Origin: Maribacter sp. 1_MG-2023
Lineage (GTDB): Bacteria; Bacteroidota; Bacteroidia; Flavobacteriales; Flavobacteriaceae
Assembly (NCBI RefSeq): GCF_030547005.1
Contig: NZ_JAUOPN010000001.1
Span: 310,001-374,000, forward strand
Direction of reading: 5' to 3'
DNA: 64,000 nucleotides
A program made the position numbers and the translations under genes. Under the pieces are notes generated by a model, which was not told where the DNA came from, searched no databases, and worked only from the letters and a program-made list of their open reading frames with translations. Positions 17,652 to 27,800 of the stretch are shown here, piece by piece; within the stretch, counting starts at the first letter, position 1; each line of letters starts with the position of its first letter.

Positions 17652-19241
17652 TTACTTCAATTCTAATTCTTTAATTTCTACTTTATCGGTGCCTCTTAAT
17701 TTTTCGTAGTTTGCCATCATTTCCTTCAATTTTTCAGGATTAGATTCTGCAACGTTATGCTCTTGTGCCCTGTCTTCTTTTATATTGTAAAGTTGATATG
17801 ATTCTGAAACACCCAATTCAATTTTAACTTGAGCATTAAAAGCGCTGCCTTTGTAAGGCGGAATCATAATCCAATCGCCGCTTCTTAATGCTGTTTTTTG
17901 ACTTGCTTCTAAAATTAAATCGGTTCTACCTGTTTTCGTTTTTCCTAATAGCGCGTCAATTATTTGGTCACTATCATCTGTTTTTTCGGTACTGCCCGTT
18001 AAGCTTGCAAGCGAACTAAGAAAATCTACTTGACAAACTAACGCGTCTGAAACAGAAGGCTCAATAGTTCCTTTCCAGTATGTAATAAATGGTACATGGG
18101 TTCCGGCATCAAATAAACTATACTTTCCACCTCTTAGACCACCTGCAGGGTTATGTTTGCCTAATTTTTCTACTGCGTCATCATAATAACCATCATTTAA
18201 AACAGGTCCGTTATCACTTGTGAAAATAATTAAGGTGTTTTCTAAAATTCCCTCATCTTCCAATGTTTTCATGAATTCACCTATAACCCAATCAGCTTCA
18301 AGAATGACATCGCCACGTGGTCCCATACCAGATTTACCTTCAAAACGAGGATGAGGTGTTCTTGGTACATGCGGTTGTTGCAGTGCATAGTATAAAAAGA
18401 AAGGTTCTTTTTTATGGTTCTTTACATAGGCTTGTGCTTTTTCTAAAAAGTGATCAGCCATATCTACATCAGTCCATTTTGCATCTTCTCCACCTTTCAT
18501 AAAGCCGATTCTTGGTATACCGTTTACAATGCTGTTATTATGACCATGGTGCCACTTCATACTTGTTAATTCCGGATCATCCTTACCCGTTGGTTGGTTG
18601 CTATAATTGTTCGCATAATCTACCTCTATTGGGTCATTAGGGTCTAAACCATCTACATGACCATCTTTTATATAGACTGTAGGTACGCGATCTTGCGTAG
18701 CTGCCATGATATAAGAATAGTCAAAACCAACTTCATTTGGACCAGGAGATACTCTTTCGTTCCAGTTTACATTACCCGTACCTAAACCTAAGTGCCATTT
18801 ACCTACGATACCGGTAGCATAGCCTTGTTTCTTTAGCATCTTTGGTACGGTTTGCTGTTCGGTGCTAATAATTAATGGTGCAGTACCGGGTAATATTTGA
18901 GCGTCTTTATTTCTCCAAGGGTATACTCCTGTTAAAAGACCATAACGGCTTGGTGTACACGTGGCAGATGTTGCATAGCCATTTGTAAAGCGTACACCAC
19001 CATTGGCTAAATTATCAATATTAGGAGTGTTTATTTCAGTAGCGCCATTGGCACTTATATCACCATAACCTAAATCATCGAGGTAAATAACCACAATATT
19101 TGGTTGGGTAGAAGTTTCCACTTCTTTAGAACCATCTGTTACTACTTTTTTATTCGACTCTTTGCAACTAAATGCAATTAAGACTAAAAGAGATAGGCAA
19201 ATTTTGTAAAGACTACTTTTTGGTTTTAAAATATTATTCAT
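17652..19241 (-). CDS. S1-type sulfatase, lipoprotein
   Basis: 529 residues, lipobox AFSC at Cys26. The core has PNIVVIYLDDLGYGD, the formylglycine site C95-T-P-S-R followed by YGLLTG, then VGKWHLGLG and FTSDNGPVLNDGYYDD. The segment RYGLLTGVYPWRN resembles the arylsulfatase group acting on 6-sulfated galactose-type sugars, but that is a tentative reading. It is the last of four minus-strand genes (sulfatase, GH2, sulfatase, sulfatase), 12 bases after the preceding one and just before a strong terminator. A target such as L-galactose-6-sulfate or D-galactose sulfate in porphyran or agar is inferred from context. Confidence 0.88.
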   Translation of the reverse strand: MNNILKPKSSLYKICLSLLVLIAFSCKESNKKVVTDGSKEVETSTQPNIVVIYLDDLGYGDISANGATEINTPNIDNLANGGVRFTNGYATSATCTPSRYGLLTGVYPWRNKDAQILPGTAPLIISTEQQTVPKMLKKQGYATGIVGKWHLGLGTGNVNWNERVSPGPNEVGFDYSYIMAATQDRVPTVYIKDGHVDGLDPNDPIEVDYANNYSNQPTGKDDPELTSMKWHHGHNNSIVNGIPRIGFMKGGEDAKWTDVDMADHFLEKAQAYVKNHKKEPFFLYYALQQPHVPRTPHPRFEGKSGMGPRGDVILEADWVIGEFMKTLEDEGILENTLIIFTSDNGPVLNDGYYDDAVEKLGKHNPAGGLRGGKYSLFDAGTHVPFITYWKGTIEPSVSDALVCQVDFLSSLASLTGSTEKTDDSDQIIDALLGKTKTGRTDLILEASQKTALRSGDWIMIPPYKGSAFNAQVKIELGVSESYQLYNIKEDRAQEHNVAESNPEKLKEMMANYEKLRGTDKVEIKELELK

Positions 19242-19253
19242 TGATTTATTGTT

Positions 19254-20642
19254 TTAATTCTGTTTTAGTGATTTATTTCTGTCTTGCTCCCATTTTTTTT
19301 CCTCTTTGATGACGTTTTTGGCATGAGGGTCGAGCCAACCTGGCGCCATATTCTTTGCATCCCATTTTTTGTATTCTTGTTCTAAAACTAAGCAAATCTC
19401 TGGATGTTTCGATGCGATGTCATTTCGCTCAAGTTGGTCATTTTCTAGATCGAAAAGTAATGTGCTGTTTTTATAAGCACTTTTGTACAACTTGTATTTT
19501 CCTTTTCTAACGGCATATTCAAAGTTACCCGATGACCTCCAAAACAAAGTTTTATGCGGGGTTTCATTACTTTTATTAAGAACGTAAGGAAGCAGATCTA
19601 CACCATCCAACTGTTTTTCCTTAGTCGCATTACCGCCCGCCGCATTTAAAATAGTAGGATATAGGTCTAAAGAGGAAATAGGTTTGTCATAAGTTTGTTT
19701 TCCCTCTATTTTTTTCGGCCATGTAATAAAGAAAGGCACTTTTATTCCGCCCTCGAACAACATGCCTTTATGCCCTCGATTAGGTCTATTGTCGGCATGT
19801 TCAATTCTACCGCCATTATCGCTTAAAAATACCAAAATTGTATTTTCTTTCATATGGTTGACAACGAGGGTTGAATCAATTCTACCAACGTTGGTATCTA
19901 CCGCATTTACCATAGCGGCATAAATACTTCTACCGGCATATTCTATATGTTTCGTTTTTTCTAAATATTCTTTTGTAGCGTGATCAGGTGCGTGTGGTGC
20001 ATTATATGCCAAATAAATAAAAAAGGGTTTGTCATCTTTTTTATTAATAAAAGCAATTGTTTCGTCAGTGAAGTCATCTGTTAAGTACGATAATTCATTT
20101 TCGGGTACTGCTTTTCTATTTCTATAAATAGTCTGAATTTCATTTTTAGATTCTCCCCAATAGTTCATTCCTCCACCAGGAAATCCGAACCAATGGTCAA
20201 AACCTTGCGCTGGCGGGTACAAATCTGGGTGATCTCCTATATGCCATTTTCCTACTGCACTAGTTCTATAGCCTTGGTTCTTTAAAGCCTCAGAAATCAT
20301 TTTTTCAGATAAAGGTGTACCAATACTGGCATCGTTTTCTCCGTCATAGGGCATATTGCAATCATGGCCGAAACGGGCTTGGTAACGACCCGTTAGTAAA
20401 CCAGCTCTCGACGGACTGCAGTACGGATGAGAAACATAACCATTTGAAAAAATAACTCCTTCTCTAGCAAGCCTATCTAAATTTGGGGTGGGTATATCGG
20501 TAGCACCATTAAAACCAACATCGGCCCAACCTTGATCATCTGTAAGAATTACGAGAACATTTGGTTGTTCTTGGCTAATTGCTGTATTAAAACTTAATAT
20601 TGCTAAGAATAGAATAAAGAGTGCGGTAAAATTCTTGTTCAT
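19254..20642 (-). CDS. S1-type sulfatase, exported
   Basis: 462 residues with a signal peptide ending near SQEQP and no lipobox cysteine, so probably periplasmic. Motifs are PNVLVILTDDQGWADVG, C75-S-P-S-R with AGLLTGRYQARFGHD, GKWHIGDH and FLSDNGGRIEH. The phrase AGLLTGRYQxRFG is shared with the sulfatase at 54613-56001, and the two may belong to the same S1 subgroup. Its start touches the stop of the upstream GH2 gene at 20642, a sign of translational coupling. Desulfation of galactan oligosaccharides before the GH2 acts is likely. The regiospecificity is unknown. Confidence 0.88.
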   Translation of the reverse strand: MNKNFTALFILFLAILSFNTAISQEQPNVLVILTDDQGWADVGFNGATDIPTPNLDRLAREGVIFSNGYVSHPYCSPSRAGLLTGRYQARFGHDCNMPYDGENDASIGTPLSEKMISEALKNQGYRTSAVGKWHIGDHPDLYPPAQGFDHWFGFPGGGMNYWGESKNEIQTIYRNRKAVPENELSYLTDDFTDETIAFINKKDDKPFFIYLAYNAPHAPDHATKEYLEKTKHIEYAGRSIYAAMVNAVDTNVGRIDSTLVVNHMKENTILVFLSDNGGRIEHADNRPNRGHKGMLFEGGIKVPFFITWPKKIEGKQTYDKPISSLDLYPTILNAAGGNATKEKQLDGVDLLPYVLNKSNETPHKTLFWRSSGNFEYAVRKGKYKLYKSAYKNSTLLFDLENDQLERNDIASKHPEICLVLEQEYKKWDAKNMAPGWLDPHAKNVIKEEKKWEQDRNKSLKQN

Positions 20643-23140
20643 TATTTCGATTTAATGGTAATAGTAGATGAACTTAAATTTTGTGAACTTGCCGTAATAT
20701 TAATTTCTCCAGAGGCTTCGGTAGATTTTAATATTGCCAAGCTTTTGCCATAAAAAGATTTAATATGGTGTTCTTTAAATGATTCTAAAGAGGCAGAATT
20801 TCCATTACCGACCGCTTCTAGAACACCATTGCCGGTTACTTCGAAATTTACTAAGTTATCTGCATTAGCACATAAATTGCCATCTTTATCTTCAACCCTA
20901 ACCGTTATAAAAGATAGGTCCTTTCCATTAGCATCAATACTGCTTCTATCAGCCACCAAAGTTATTTTAGCAGCTTTGCCTGCCGTTTTTATTTCTTTGG
21001 TTGCCACTTCTTTATTGTCTTTATAAGCAACTACTTTTATACTGCCAGGTTGGTACGGTACGTTCCAAGACAGTCGGTATTTAGATTTGTAAATTCCGCG
21101 TTTAAATCCATATCCCGAATCTAAGAAACCTCTGTATTCGGTAAAGATATCGGTTAAATCTTTGCCTTTTACTTTTTTGCCAAATGACTTTCCGTTTACA
21201 AATAACTCCACTTCATCTGCATTGGTGTAAGCATAAACCGGTATGGTCTGTCCTTCTCTTCCTTCCCAATTCCAATGTGGCAAAACATGTACCATAGGTT
21301 CTGTTGTCCATTGACTTTGGTATAAATAGAATCTATCTTTTGGAAATCCGCATAAATCTACCGGTGCAAAATAAGAAGCGTGAGATGGCCAATCGTCGTT
21401 CCAATAGCCATTGGTAGAATTATCTCTGCCACCATAAGGCGTCGGTTCACCTAAATAATCAAAACCTGTCCAAATAAACTCGCCTAAAGAGTGGGGGTTT
21501 GCCTCTTGTGCAGCAAATTCGATATCTGGTGCATACGCCCAATTAGGACCAACAGTAACATCGTAACTAGAAACTTGGTTGGTCTCTTTGTTTACATTGT
21601 AAGCCTGCGGAATTTCATAAAATCCTCTAGTGCTTGTTTGGGATGAAGTTTCGGATCCATAGAAAATCATTTCAGGATTCTGTTTTCGTATTTCGCCATA
21701 GTAGGAAGGTTTGTAATTAACCCCTACCACGTCAATCTGTGAAGCCAATTTATTAGTGAATGAAGCAGGATAGTTATTAAAACCGGCAGTTGTCGGTCTT
21801 GTGTTATCTTCATCATGGCAAATATCATTTAGCATTTTTGCTGTTTTCCATCCGTCAGGTTGACCTTGTTCTAAAATTTCGTTACCGATACTCCACATAA
21901 TTACCGAGGGGTGATTACGGTCTCTTTTTATCATGTCGCGTAAATCTGTTTCTGCCCATTCATCAAAATAATTGCTATATCCGTTAGGCACTTTCGGTAT
22001 TTTCCACTCGTCAAAAGCTTCGTCAATGACAACAATACCTAATCTATCGCATACTTGAAGCATTTCTGGCGATGGCGGGTTATGACTTGTTCGTAAGGCA
22101 TTAGCGCCCATTTCTTGCATAATTTGCATTTGGCGTTCTGTCGCTCTGTAATTAACGGCAGCACCTAACGGTCCTAAATCATGGTGCATACAAACGCCAT
22201 TTAGTTCTACGGTATTACCGTTTAAATAAAAACCTTCTTTTTTAAATTCAATTTGTCGTATACCAAACTCGGTTTCATATTCATCTACAAGTTGACCGTC
22301 TATTTTGACCCGGCTTACCGCTTTGTACAAATTTGGAACACCGATATTCCATAGTTTTGGGTTACTGACCTCAATCTCTTGAATTTGTTTGCTTTCAGAT
22401 TTTTTTAAAAGAGAGACAGCCGTTGTACTTAAGGCAACACTATTATTTTCAGTGTCTAAAATGGTAGTTTCTAAAGTTACTTCTTTAGCATTCTCTGAAG
22501 CATTTTTAATTTTGGTTTCAACCTTAATCAATGCTTTCTCTGAAGTGGCAATTGGGGTAGTGATGTAAGTTCCCCATTGCGGAATATGTATGGCATTATT
22601 TATTTTTAAGCGTACATTCCTATAAATTCCTGCACCAGGATACCAGCGTTCAGATAATACTTCTGGTGCTAATTCTACAGCAATAACATTGTCTTCGCCA
22701 AACTTAATATAAGGTGTTAGATAGTATTCGAAACCGCTATACCCGTAGTGTCTTTTACCAACAAAATTACCGTTGATATATACTTTGGAATTATCCATTA
22801 CTCCGTCAAATTCAATTGAAATTTGTTTGTCCGCGTTTTCTTTTTCTATGGTAAAATGTTTTCTGTACCAGGCAATTCCGTCTATTGTTAATCCGCCATT
22901 TCGAGCATTGTTAGAACTGTCAAAAGGCATTTCTATAGCCCAATCATGTGGTACGTTCACTTTTTTCCAATTGTTATCTTTTAAGGTTGCACTTTCTCCA
23001 TTTTCAATAGTATCCTTAACAAATAACCAATCTTTATTAAAGTCTATGTCGGCAATTACCTTATCTTCTTTGGGTTGGCAAGAGGTTACTACAAGTGCTA
23101 ATAAGATGATTTGAAATACTACAATTTTAAATAGCTTCAT
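20642..23140 (-). CDS. GH2 family beta-galactosidase-like lipoprotein
   Basis: I place the start at the ATG at 23140, giving MKLFKIVVFQIILLALVVTSC with a lipobox at Cys21 and 832 residues. A longer frame to 23185 would put 15 extra residues before the signal peptide and run into the upstream sulfatase gene. Domains: sugar-binding jelly roll (VNVPHDWAIE, GAGIYRNVRL), Ig-like, TIM barrel, then two more beta domains. The acid/base is E421 in SIGNEILEQ; the nucleophile is E497 in FYGSETSS. Both are present, unlike in the neighbouring 957-residue GH2. It is probably a beta-galactosidase on desulfated galactan oligomers, co-transcribed with three sulfatases. Confidence 0.87.
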   Translation of the reverse strand: MKLFKIVVFQIILLALVVTSCQPKEDKVIADIDFNKDWLFVKDTIENGESATLKDNNWKKVNVPHDWAIEMPFDSSNNARNGGLTIDGIAWYRKHFTIEKENADKQISIEFDGVMDNSKVYINGNFVGKRHYGYSGFEYYLTPYIKFGEDNVIAVELAPEVLSERWYPGAGIYRNVRLKINNAIHIPQWGTYITTPIATSEKALIKVETKIKNASENAKEVTLETTILDTENNSVALSTTAVSLLKKSESKQIQEIEVSNPKLWNIGVPNLYKAVSRVKIDGQLVDEYETEFGIRQIEFKKEGFYLNGNTVELNGVCMHHDLGPLGAAVNYRATERQMQIMQEMGANALRTSHNPPSPEMLQVCDRLGIVVIDEAFDEWKIPKVPNGYSNYFDEWAETDLRDMIKRDRNHPSVIMWSIGNEILEQGQPDGWKTAKMLNDICHDEDNTRPTTAGFNNYPASFTNKLASQIDVVGVNYKPSYYGEIRKQNPEMIFYGSETSSQTSTRGFYEIPQAYNVNKETNQVSSYDVTVGPNWAYAPDIEFAAQEANPHSLGEFIWTGFDYLGEPTPYGGRDNSTNGYWNDDWPSHASYFAPVDLCGFPKDRFYLYQSQWTTEPMVHVLPHWNWEGREGQTIPVYAYTNADEVELFVNGKSFGKKVKGKDLTDIFTEYRGFLDSGYGFKRGIYKSKYRLSWNVPYQPGSIKVVAYKDNKEVATKEIKTAGKAAKITLVADRSSIDANGKDLSFITVRVEDKDGNLCANADNLVNFEVTGNGVLEAVGNGNSASLESFKEHHIKSFYGKSLAILKSTEASGEINITASSQNLSSSTITIKSK

Positions 23141-23157
23141 TTCTTTGGTATCTATGA

Positions 23158-24678
23158 TTAATCGGTTTGGTTTTCTGAAAAGCAATCGGTGATGTCAAGT
23201 GGGTCATCCATTTCTTGCTGTAATTGTTGTAAGTCTAGAAATAGCGATTTAATTCTTTCTTGTTGTTCAGGTAGATTAGAAATATCGTTCATTTCTTTAG
23301 GATCAACATTTAAATCGAAAAGGAGTATTTTTTTGATTTTAGGAAACACCATTAGTTTGTAACCATCTTTACGAATCATTCTTTGAACATCTAAATAGCC
23401 ACCGTAAATAGCATCATATTTACTTTTGGTTTCTTTTCCTTTTGCGATATCTAAAAAACTATGGAAATCAATATAAGTTGGCTTTTCTACGCCGGCAATA
23501 TCCAATGAAGTTGCCATGGCATCTTGTAAATATACATCTGTATCACTTTTCTTGTTTTTAGGTATATCTGGCCCTAAAATAATCATGGGTGGCCTAATGC
23601 TATGGTCAAATAAACTTTGCTTGCCCAGTAAGCCATGTCTACCCATAGCCAAGCCATGGTCTGCCGTAAAGATGATGTACGTATTGTTCATTTTGCCAGA
23701 ATCTTTAAGAGCTGATATAATTTTACCGATTTGAGCATCTACATGGGTAATGCTTGCGTAATATTCTTTTGTATGGGTTTTAATGGCAAGTTCTGTTCTA
23801 GGGAATGGTGCTAGAGCTTCATCTCTTAGGTTATCTCCGTTGGCAATATCATGTCTAAACGTATATTCGGGCATGTAGCTTTTAGGTAATGTTATATCAT
23901 CTATTGCATACATGTCTTGGTATTCTTGCGGTGCCTGCCTGGGGTCATGTGGCGCATTAAAAGCCAAGTACATAAAAAAAGGTTTTTCACTTTCTTTTGC
24001 TTTATTTATAAACCCAATGGCATCATCTTTTAAAACTTCGCTCCAATGTTTTCCGCCTTGCCAATACCCGCCATGAGCGGTATCTGTAGGTGACCAAGTA
24101 GTATCGTTGATAGAAAGTGGGCGATTATAGCCATTAGGCATAATATGCGCTGATTTTGCATTCGAAATTTTTGAAAGCGAATCGAACTTAGCGACCATGG
24201 TATCATGGTGCCATGCATCTTTAGGCATACCAGGGCGAATATGTGCTGTATGCATAAAAACTTTTTGGGCAGGAGCATCTACATGCCATTTTCCGGTCAT
24301 ATAGGTTTCATAACCATTACTTTCCAAAAGCTTGCCCCAAGTCTTATCGATAGAATCATTTGCAATCCAATTTTGTCTAAATGTATTTGCCCTCCAAACA
24401 GAGCGCCCAGAAATTATCATTGCTCTCGATGCCGCGCAGACAGCACCGCTCCATGAGCCCATATTGTAAGCATTTGTAAATGTGGTGCCGTCATGTACCA
24501 TGGCATCCATATTCGGAGTAATGATTTCTGAATTACCTAAAGCATGTATAGATGAATAGGTTTGGTCATCGGTAAAAATAAAAACAATGTTAGGCTTAGA
24601 ATTTTGGCTAGAATTTTTAGGCTCGCTTTCACAAGAGATGAATACTGAGAATAGAAAAAGGTATAGCGTAATTTTCAT
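23158..24678 (-). CDS. S1-type sulfatase with a CxAxR active-site motif, lipoprotein
   Basis: 506 residues, lipobox FISC at Cys16. The active-site motif is C81-A-A-S-R, i.e. alanine in place of the proline of CxPxR; this is an accepted variant for formylglycine formation. Other motifs: PNIVFIFTDDQTYSS, TGKWHVDAP, LAFNAPHDPRQAP and FTADHGLAMGRHGLLGK. The insert with tryptophans and histidines (about 190-215) is not seen in the other five sulfatases here. It is the first gene of the operon 17652-24678. Its promoter lies in the 24679-24831 gap, beyond the regulator's terminator. Confidence 0.87.
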   Translation of the reverse strand: MKITLYLFLFSVFISCESEPKNSSQNSKPNIVFIFTDDQTYSSIHALGNSEIITPNMDAMVHDGTTFTNAYNMGSWSGAVCAASRAMIISGRSVWRANTFRQNWIANDSIDKTWGKLLESNGYETYMTGKWHVDAPAQKVFMHTAHIRPGMPKDAWHHDTMVAKFDSLSKISNAKSAHIMPNGYNRPLSINDTTWSPTDTAHGGYWQGGKHWSEVLKDDAIGFINKAKESEKPFFMYLAFNAPHDPRQAPQEYQDMYAIDDITLPKSYMPEYTFRHDIANGDNLRDEALAPFPRTELAIKTHTKEYYASITHVDAQIGKIISALKDSGKMNNTYIIFTADHGLAMGRHGLLGKQSLFDHSIRPPMIILGPDIPKNKKSDTDVYLQDAMATSLDIAGVEKPTYIDFHSFLDIAKGKETKSKYDAIYGGYLDVQRMIRKDGYKLMVFPKIKKILLFDLNVDPKEMNDISNLPEQQERIKSLFLDLQQLQQEMDDPLDITDCFSENQTD

Positions 24679-24703
24679 TGCAATGGATGGTTTTAAAATA
24701 AAT

Positions 24704-24731
24704 AATGCCCACTTCGGTAGAAGTGAGCATT
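24704..24731 (-). terminator. Hairpin terminator after the hybrid two-component regulator
   Basis: AATGCCCACTTC and GAAGTGAGCATT form a 12-bp stem with one mismatch and a 4-base loop (GGTA). It lies about 100 bases past the regulator's stop on the minus strand and just upstream of the sulfatase start. The T-run after it is weak. Confidence 0.55.
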
Positions 24732-24814
24732 ATAAATAACTCAAATAATTTTTAGCTAACACTCACTACAAATGTGGCTTTTATAGTTTTATTTAGCGGT
24801 CACAGATGGTTTTT

Positions 24815-24834
24815 ATAAAACAACATATGTTTTA
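24815..24834 (-). promoter_or_regulatory. Candidate regulator box (CATATG-centred) upstream of the sulfatase/GH2 operon
   Basis: The plus-strand sequence AAAACAACATATGTTTTATC overlaps the stop codon of the hybrid regulator and lies about 140 bases upstream of the sulfatase start. On the coding strand its core is AACATATGTTGTTTT, close to AACATATGATGTTTA found at 29260-29274. The overlap with coding sequence weakens the case. Confidence 0.3.
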
Positions 24835-27800
24835 TCCTTCTATTTCTTCATTTGAAATATCATCGGTCTTTTTAAGTCTAATGTACTTGCTAGGTATTAC
24901 GCCAAACTGTTTTTTGAAACATTTCGAAAAGTACGAAGCGGTATTAAAACCGGTCATGTACATGATCTCTTTTACTGATAAATCACTTTTTTCAAATAGT
25001 TGAACAGCACGTTTTAATCGAATATTTCTAATAAATTCACTTGATGAAAGACCGGTCAATTCTTTTATTTTCAAATACAAGTTACTTCTACTCATATTCA
25101 TTTCTTTAACTAACATTTCAACACTAAATTCAGAATTCATCATGTGTTTTTCTACAATTTCAATTGCATTTTGTAAAAATATTTCATCTGATGAGGTTAC
25201 CGTAACTTCATTTGGTTGTAATGTTATTTCTCTATTGAATCTTTTACGTAGTTCTTCACGATCTTTTAAAATATTAGCAAGTTTCAATTCTAAAAGTTCT
25301 AAATCAAAAGGTTTTCTAATATAGGCGTCTGCACCAGTTTTTAGTCCTTCGATTTCTTTTTCTTGAGATGTTTTAGCAGTAAGCATCACCACCGGAATAT
25401 GACTTGTTTCTTGTGTGGTTTTTAATTTATTACAAAGTTCAATACCATCCATAACTGGCATCATTAGATCTGTAATTACAATATTTGGCATAAACTTATT
25501 TGCCAACTCTAAACCTTTTTCTCCGTTTTCAGCTTCGTAGATATAATAGCTTTCTCCTAGTCCCTTTTTAATAAAAGATCTTATATCTGAGTTATCGTCT
25601 ACGATTAGTAGTAAGGGAAGTTTAGATCTAGACCGTGTCATGTTTTGGTCAATGATATCATCCATAAAACTGATGGCATGCGAGTCGGCATCATCTTTAC
25701 TGATAAAGGTGTTTGCTTCAAAAACTTCATGAAAGTTGAGTTCTTTTGTTTTTTCAAAGGTTTCTTTTTCTTTGGGTAACCAAACATAAAACGTAGTGCC
25801 GCTTTCAGAATCACTCTTAACTTTTATAATACCCTGATGTAATTCGACAAGATTTTTGGTAAAGGAGAGTCCGATACCCGTTCCTTTGGTATCTACATGG
25901 GTTGTAAGTCCTATTTCAGTGTAAAAGCGTTCGAATATATGTTGTAATCTATGGGCCGGAATACCGGGACCAGAATCTTTAACTTGAATAACAATGTATT
26001 TAGATTGGTCTACTGTAAGCTCAATGTCTTTTGGTTTATTAAAATCATTACCATCGAAAATTTCAAGAAGAATGCTACCGTCTTCAGGTGTAAATTTAAA
26101 GGCATTCGAAAGTAGATTATTGCAAACTTTCTCAACGGCATCTGGATCGAACCATGATAAAATTGAATCTTTCGAAGATTTTATTTCGAATTCAATATTC
26201 TTTTTTCTGCTCAGAAACTGAAATGGTTCACCTACTTCTTTTAAAAACTCGGTAATATTACTTTTACTTAGATTAAGGTTCATTTTACCATGATCCATTT
26301 TTCTAAAATCTAATAATTGATTTACCAAGCGTAATAGGTAATCGGTATTTTTTCGCATCAACCCATATTGATCTTTGGTTTCTTTCGGGCTAATTTTTTC
26401 TCCCTTTTTAATTAAATAGTCTAACGGACCTTTTATAAGTGTAAGCGGGGTTCTAAACTCATGAGATATATTGGTAAAGAATTCAAGTTTAAGTCGGTGA
26501 ATTTCTTCGTTCTTATCTTTTTCTAAATTTCGAAGTTCTAATTGATGCTTCTCTGCAGATCTAATCATAGTAAATCTTCTAAAAGCATATAACAATGCTA
26601 TTGCCAATAATAAATAAGCAAATTTGGCAAGGTTTGTTTGCCACCATGGCGGTGTAACTTTTATTTTAATTTCAACAGGAGTTTCGTCCCAAATATTATC
26701 GTTGTTTGAAGCTTTTACACGTAAGATATAAGAACCTGGCTCAAGATTGGTATATGTGGCAAACCTATTATCGGCAGATGTGTAGATCCAATCTTTATCA
26801 AACCCATCTAACTTATAAGCAAATTTGTTTTTACTGGAAGCGGCATAATGCAAGGCGGCAAACTCGAAAGAGAAGCTGTTTTCATTATGTTTTAATTCAA
26901 TTTCGCCTATAGAATTTATAGATTGATCAAGAATAACGCGACCATTTATTTTGGTGTCAATAGCCACAGGTTTATTAAAGATGGAAAAGTTGGTTAAAAC
27001 CGTTTCTGGTTTTATTTTATTACTTATAATATCTTCGGGGTAGAAAGCGGTAAGACCGTTAACACCTCCAAAAAGCATCAATCCTTCTTCGGTTTTATAA
27101 GCGGCTAGCTCGCTAAATTCGTTGCTTTGTAAGCCATCATTTACATCATAATTTTGAAATTTCTCTTTGTCAATACTAAATTTTGATATTCCTTTATTGG
27201 TTGATAGCCATAGATTGCCCTGATTATCATCTAAAATTCCTTTTATAACATTGTTAGGTAAACCCTCTTTTTCACTATAGGTTTTAAAATGTTCTGGTTC
27301 ATCATCTTTTCTAGGTATAAGCTTATTTAAACCACCACCAAAAGTACCTACCCATATGTCTTTAGACTTACTTTCGAAAACGGATAAAATGTAGTTATGG
27401 CTAATGGTAGTTTCATCATCAGGCGTATTCTTATAATTAACAAATTTTGGATTCTTAGAATCAATTTGATTGTAAGGTAATTTTGCTAGACCATTACCGG
27501 TAGCAAACCAAATATCACCCTTTGAGTCTTGAAAAATATCTCTAATAATATTATTGGGTATGCCAGTTTCATTGTTTGTATTATGCTTAAAATTATCTTT
27601 AACGAAGGTATCACCATCTTCTTTTATGAGCCAACGTTGTATGCCCCCATTATAAAAACCTAACCATATATTATGCTCTTTATCTTGTAAAATAGAAAAA
27701 ACACTACTTGGTACTTCGGATATTGCCTTTAAGTCTTCTTCTGTTATTTTTTTATTATTGCCAAGGTCTATTTCGAATAAACCTGGTGAATTCTCTCCTC

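Noticed and set aside
24030-24278. Small minus-strand frame of 82 residues inside a sulfatase gene
   Set aside because: It lies in another frame of a complete sulfatase, shows no independent start context and no conserved motif.
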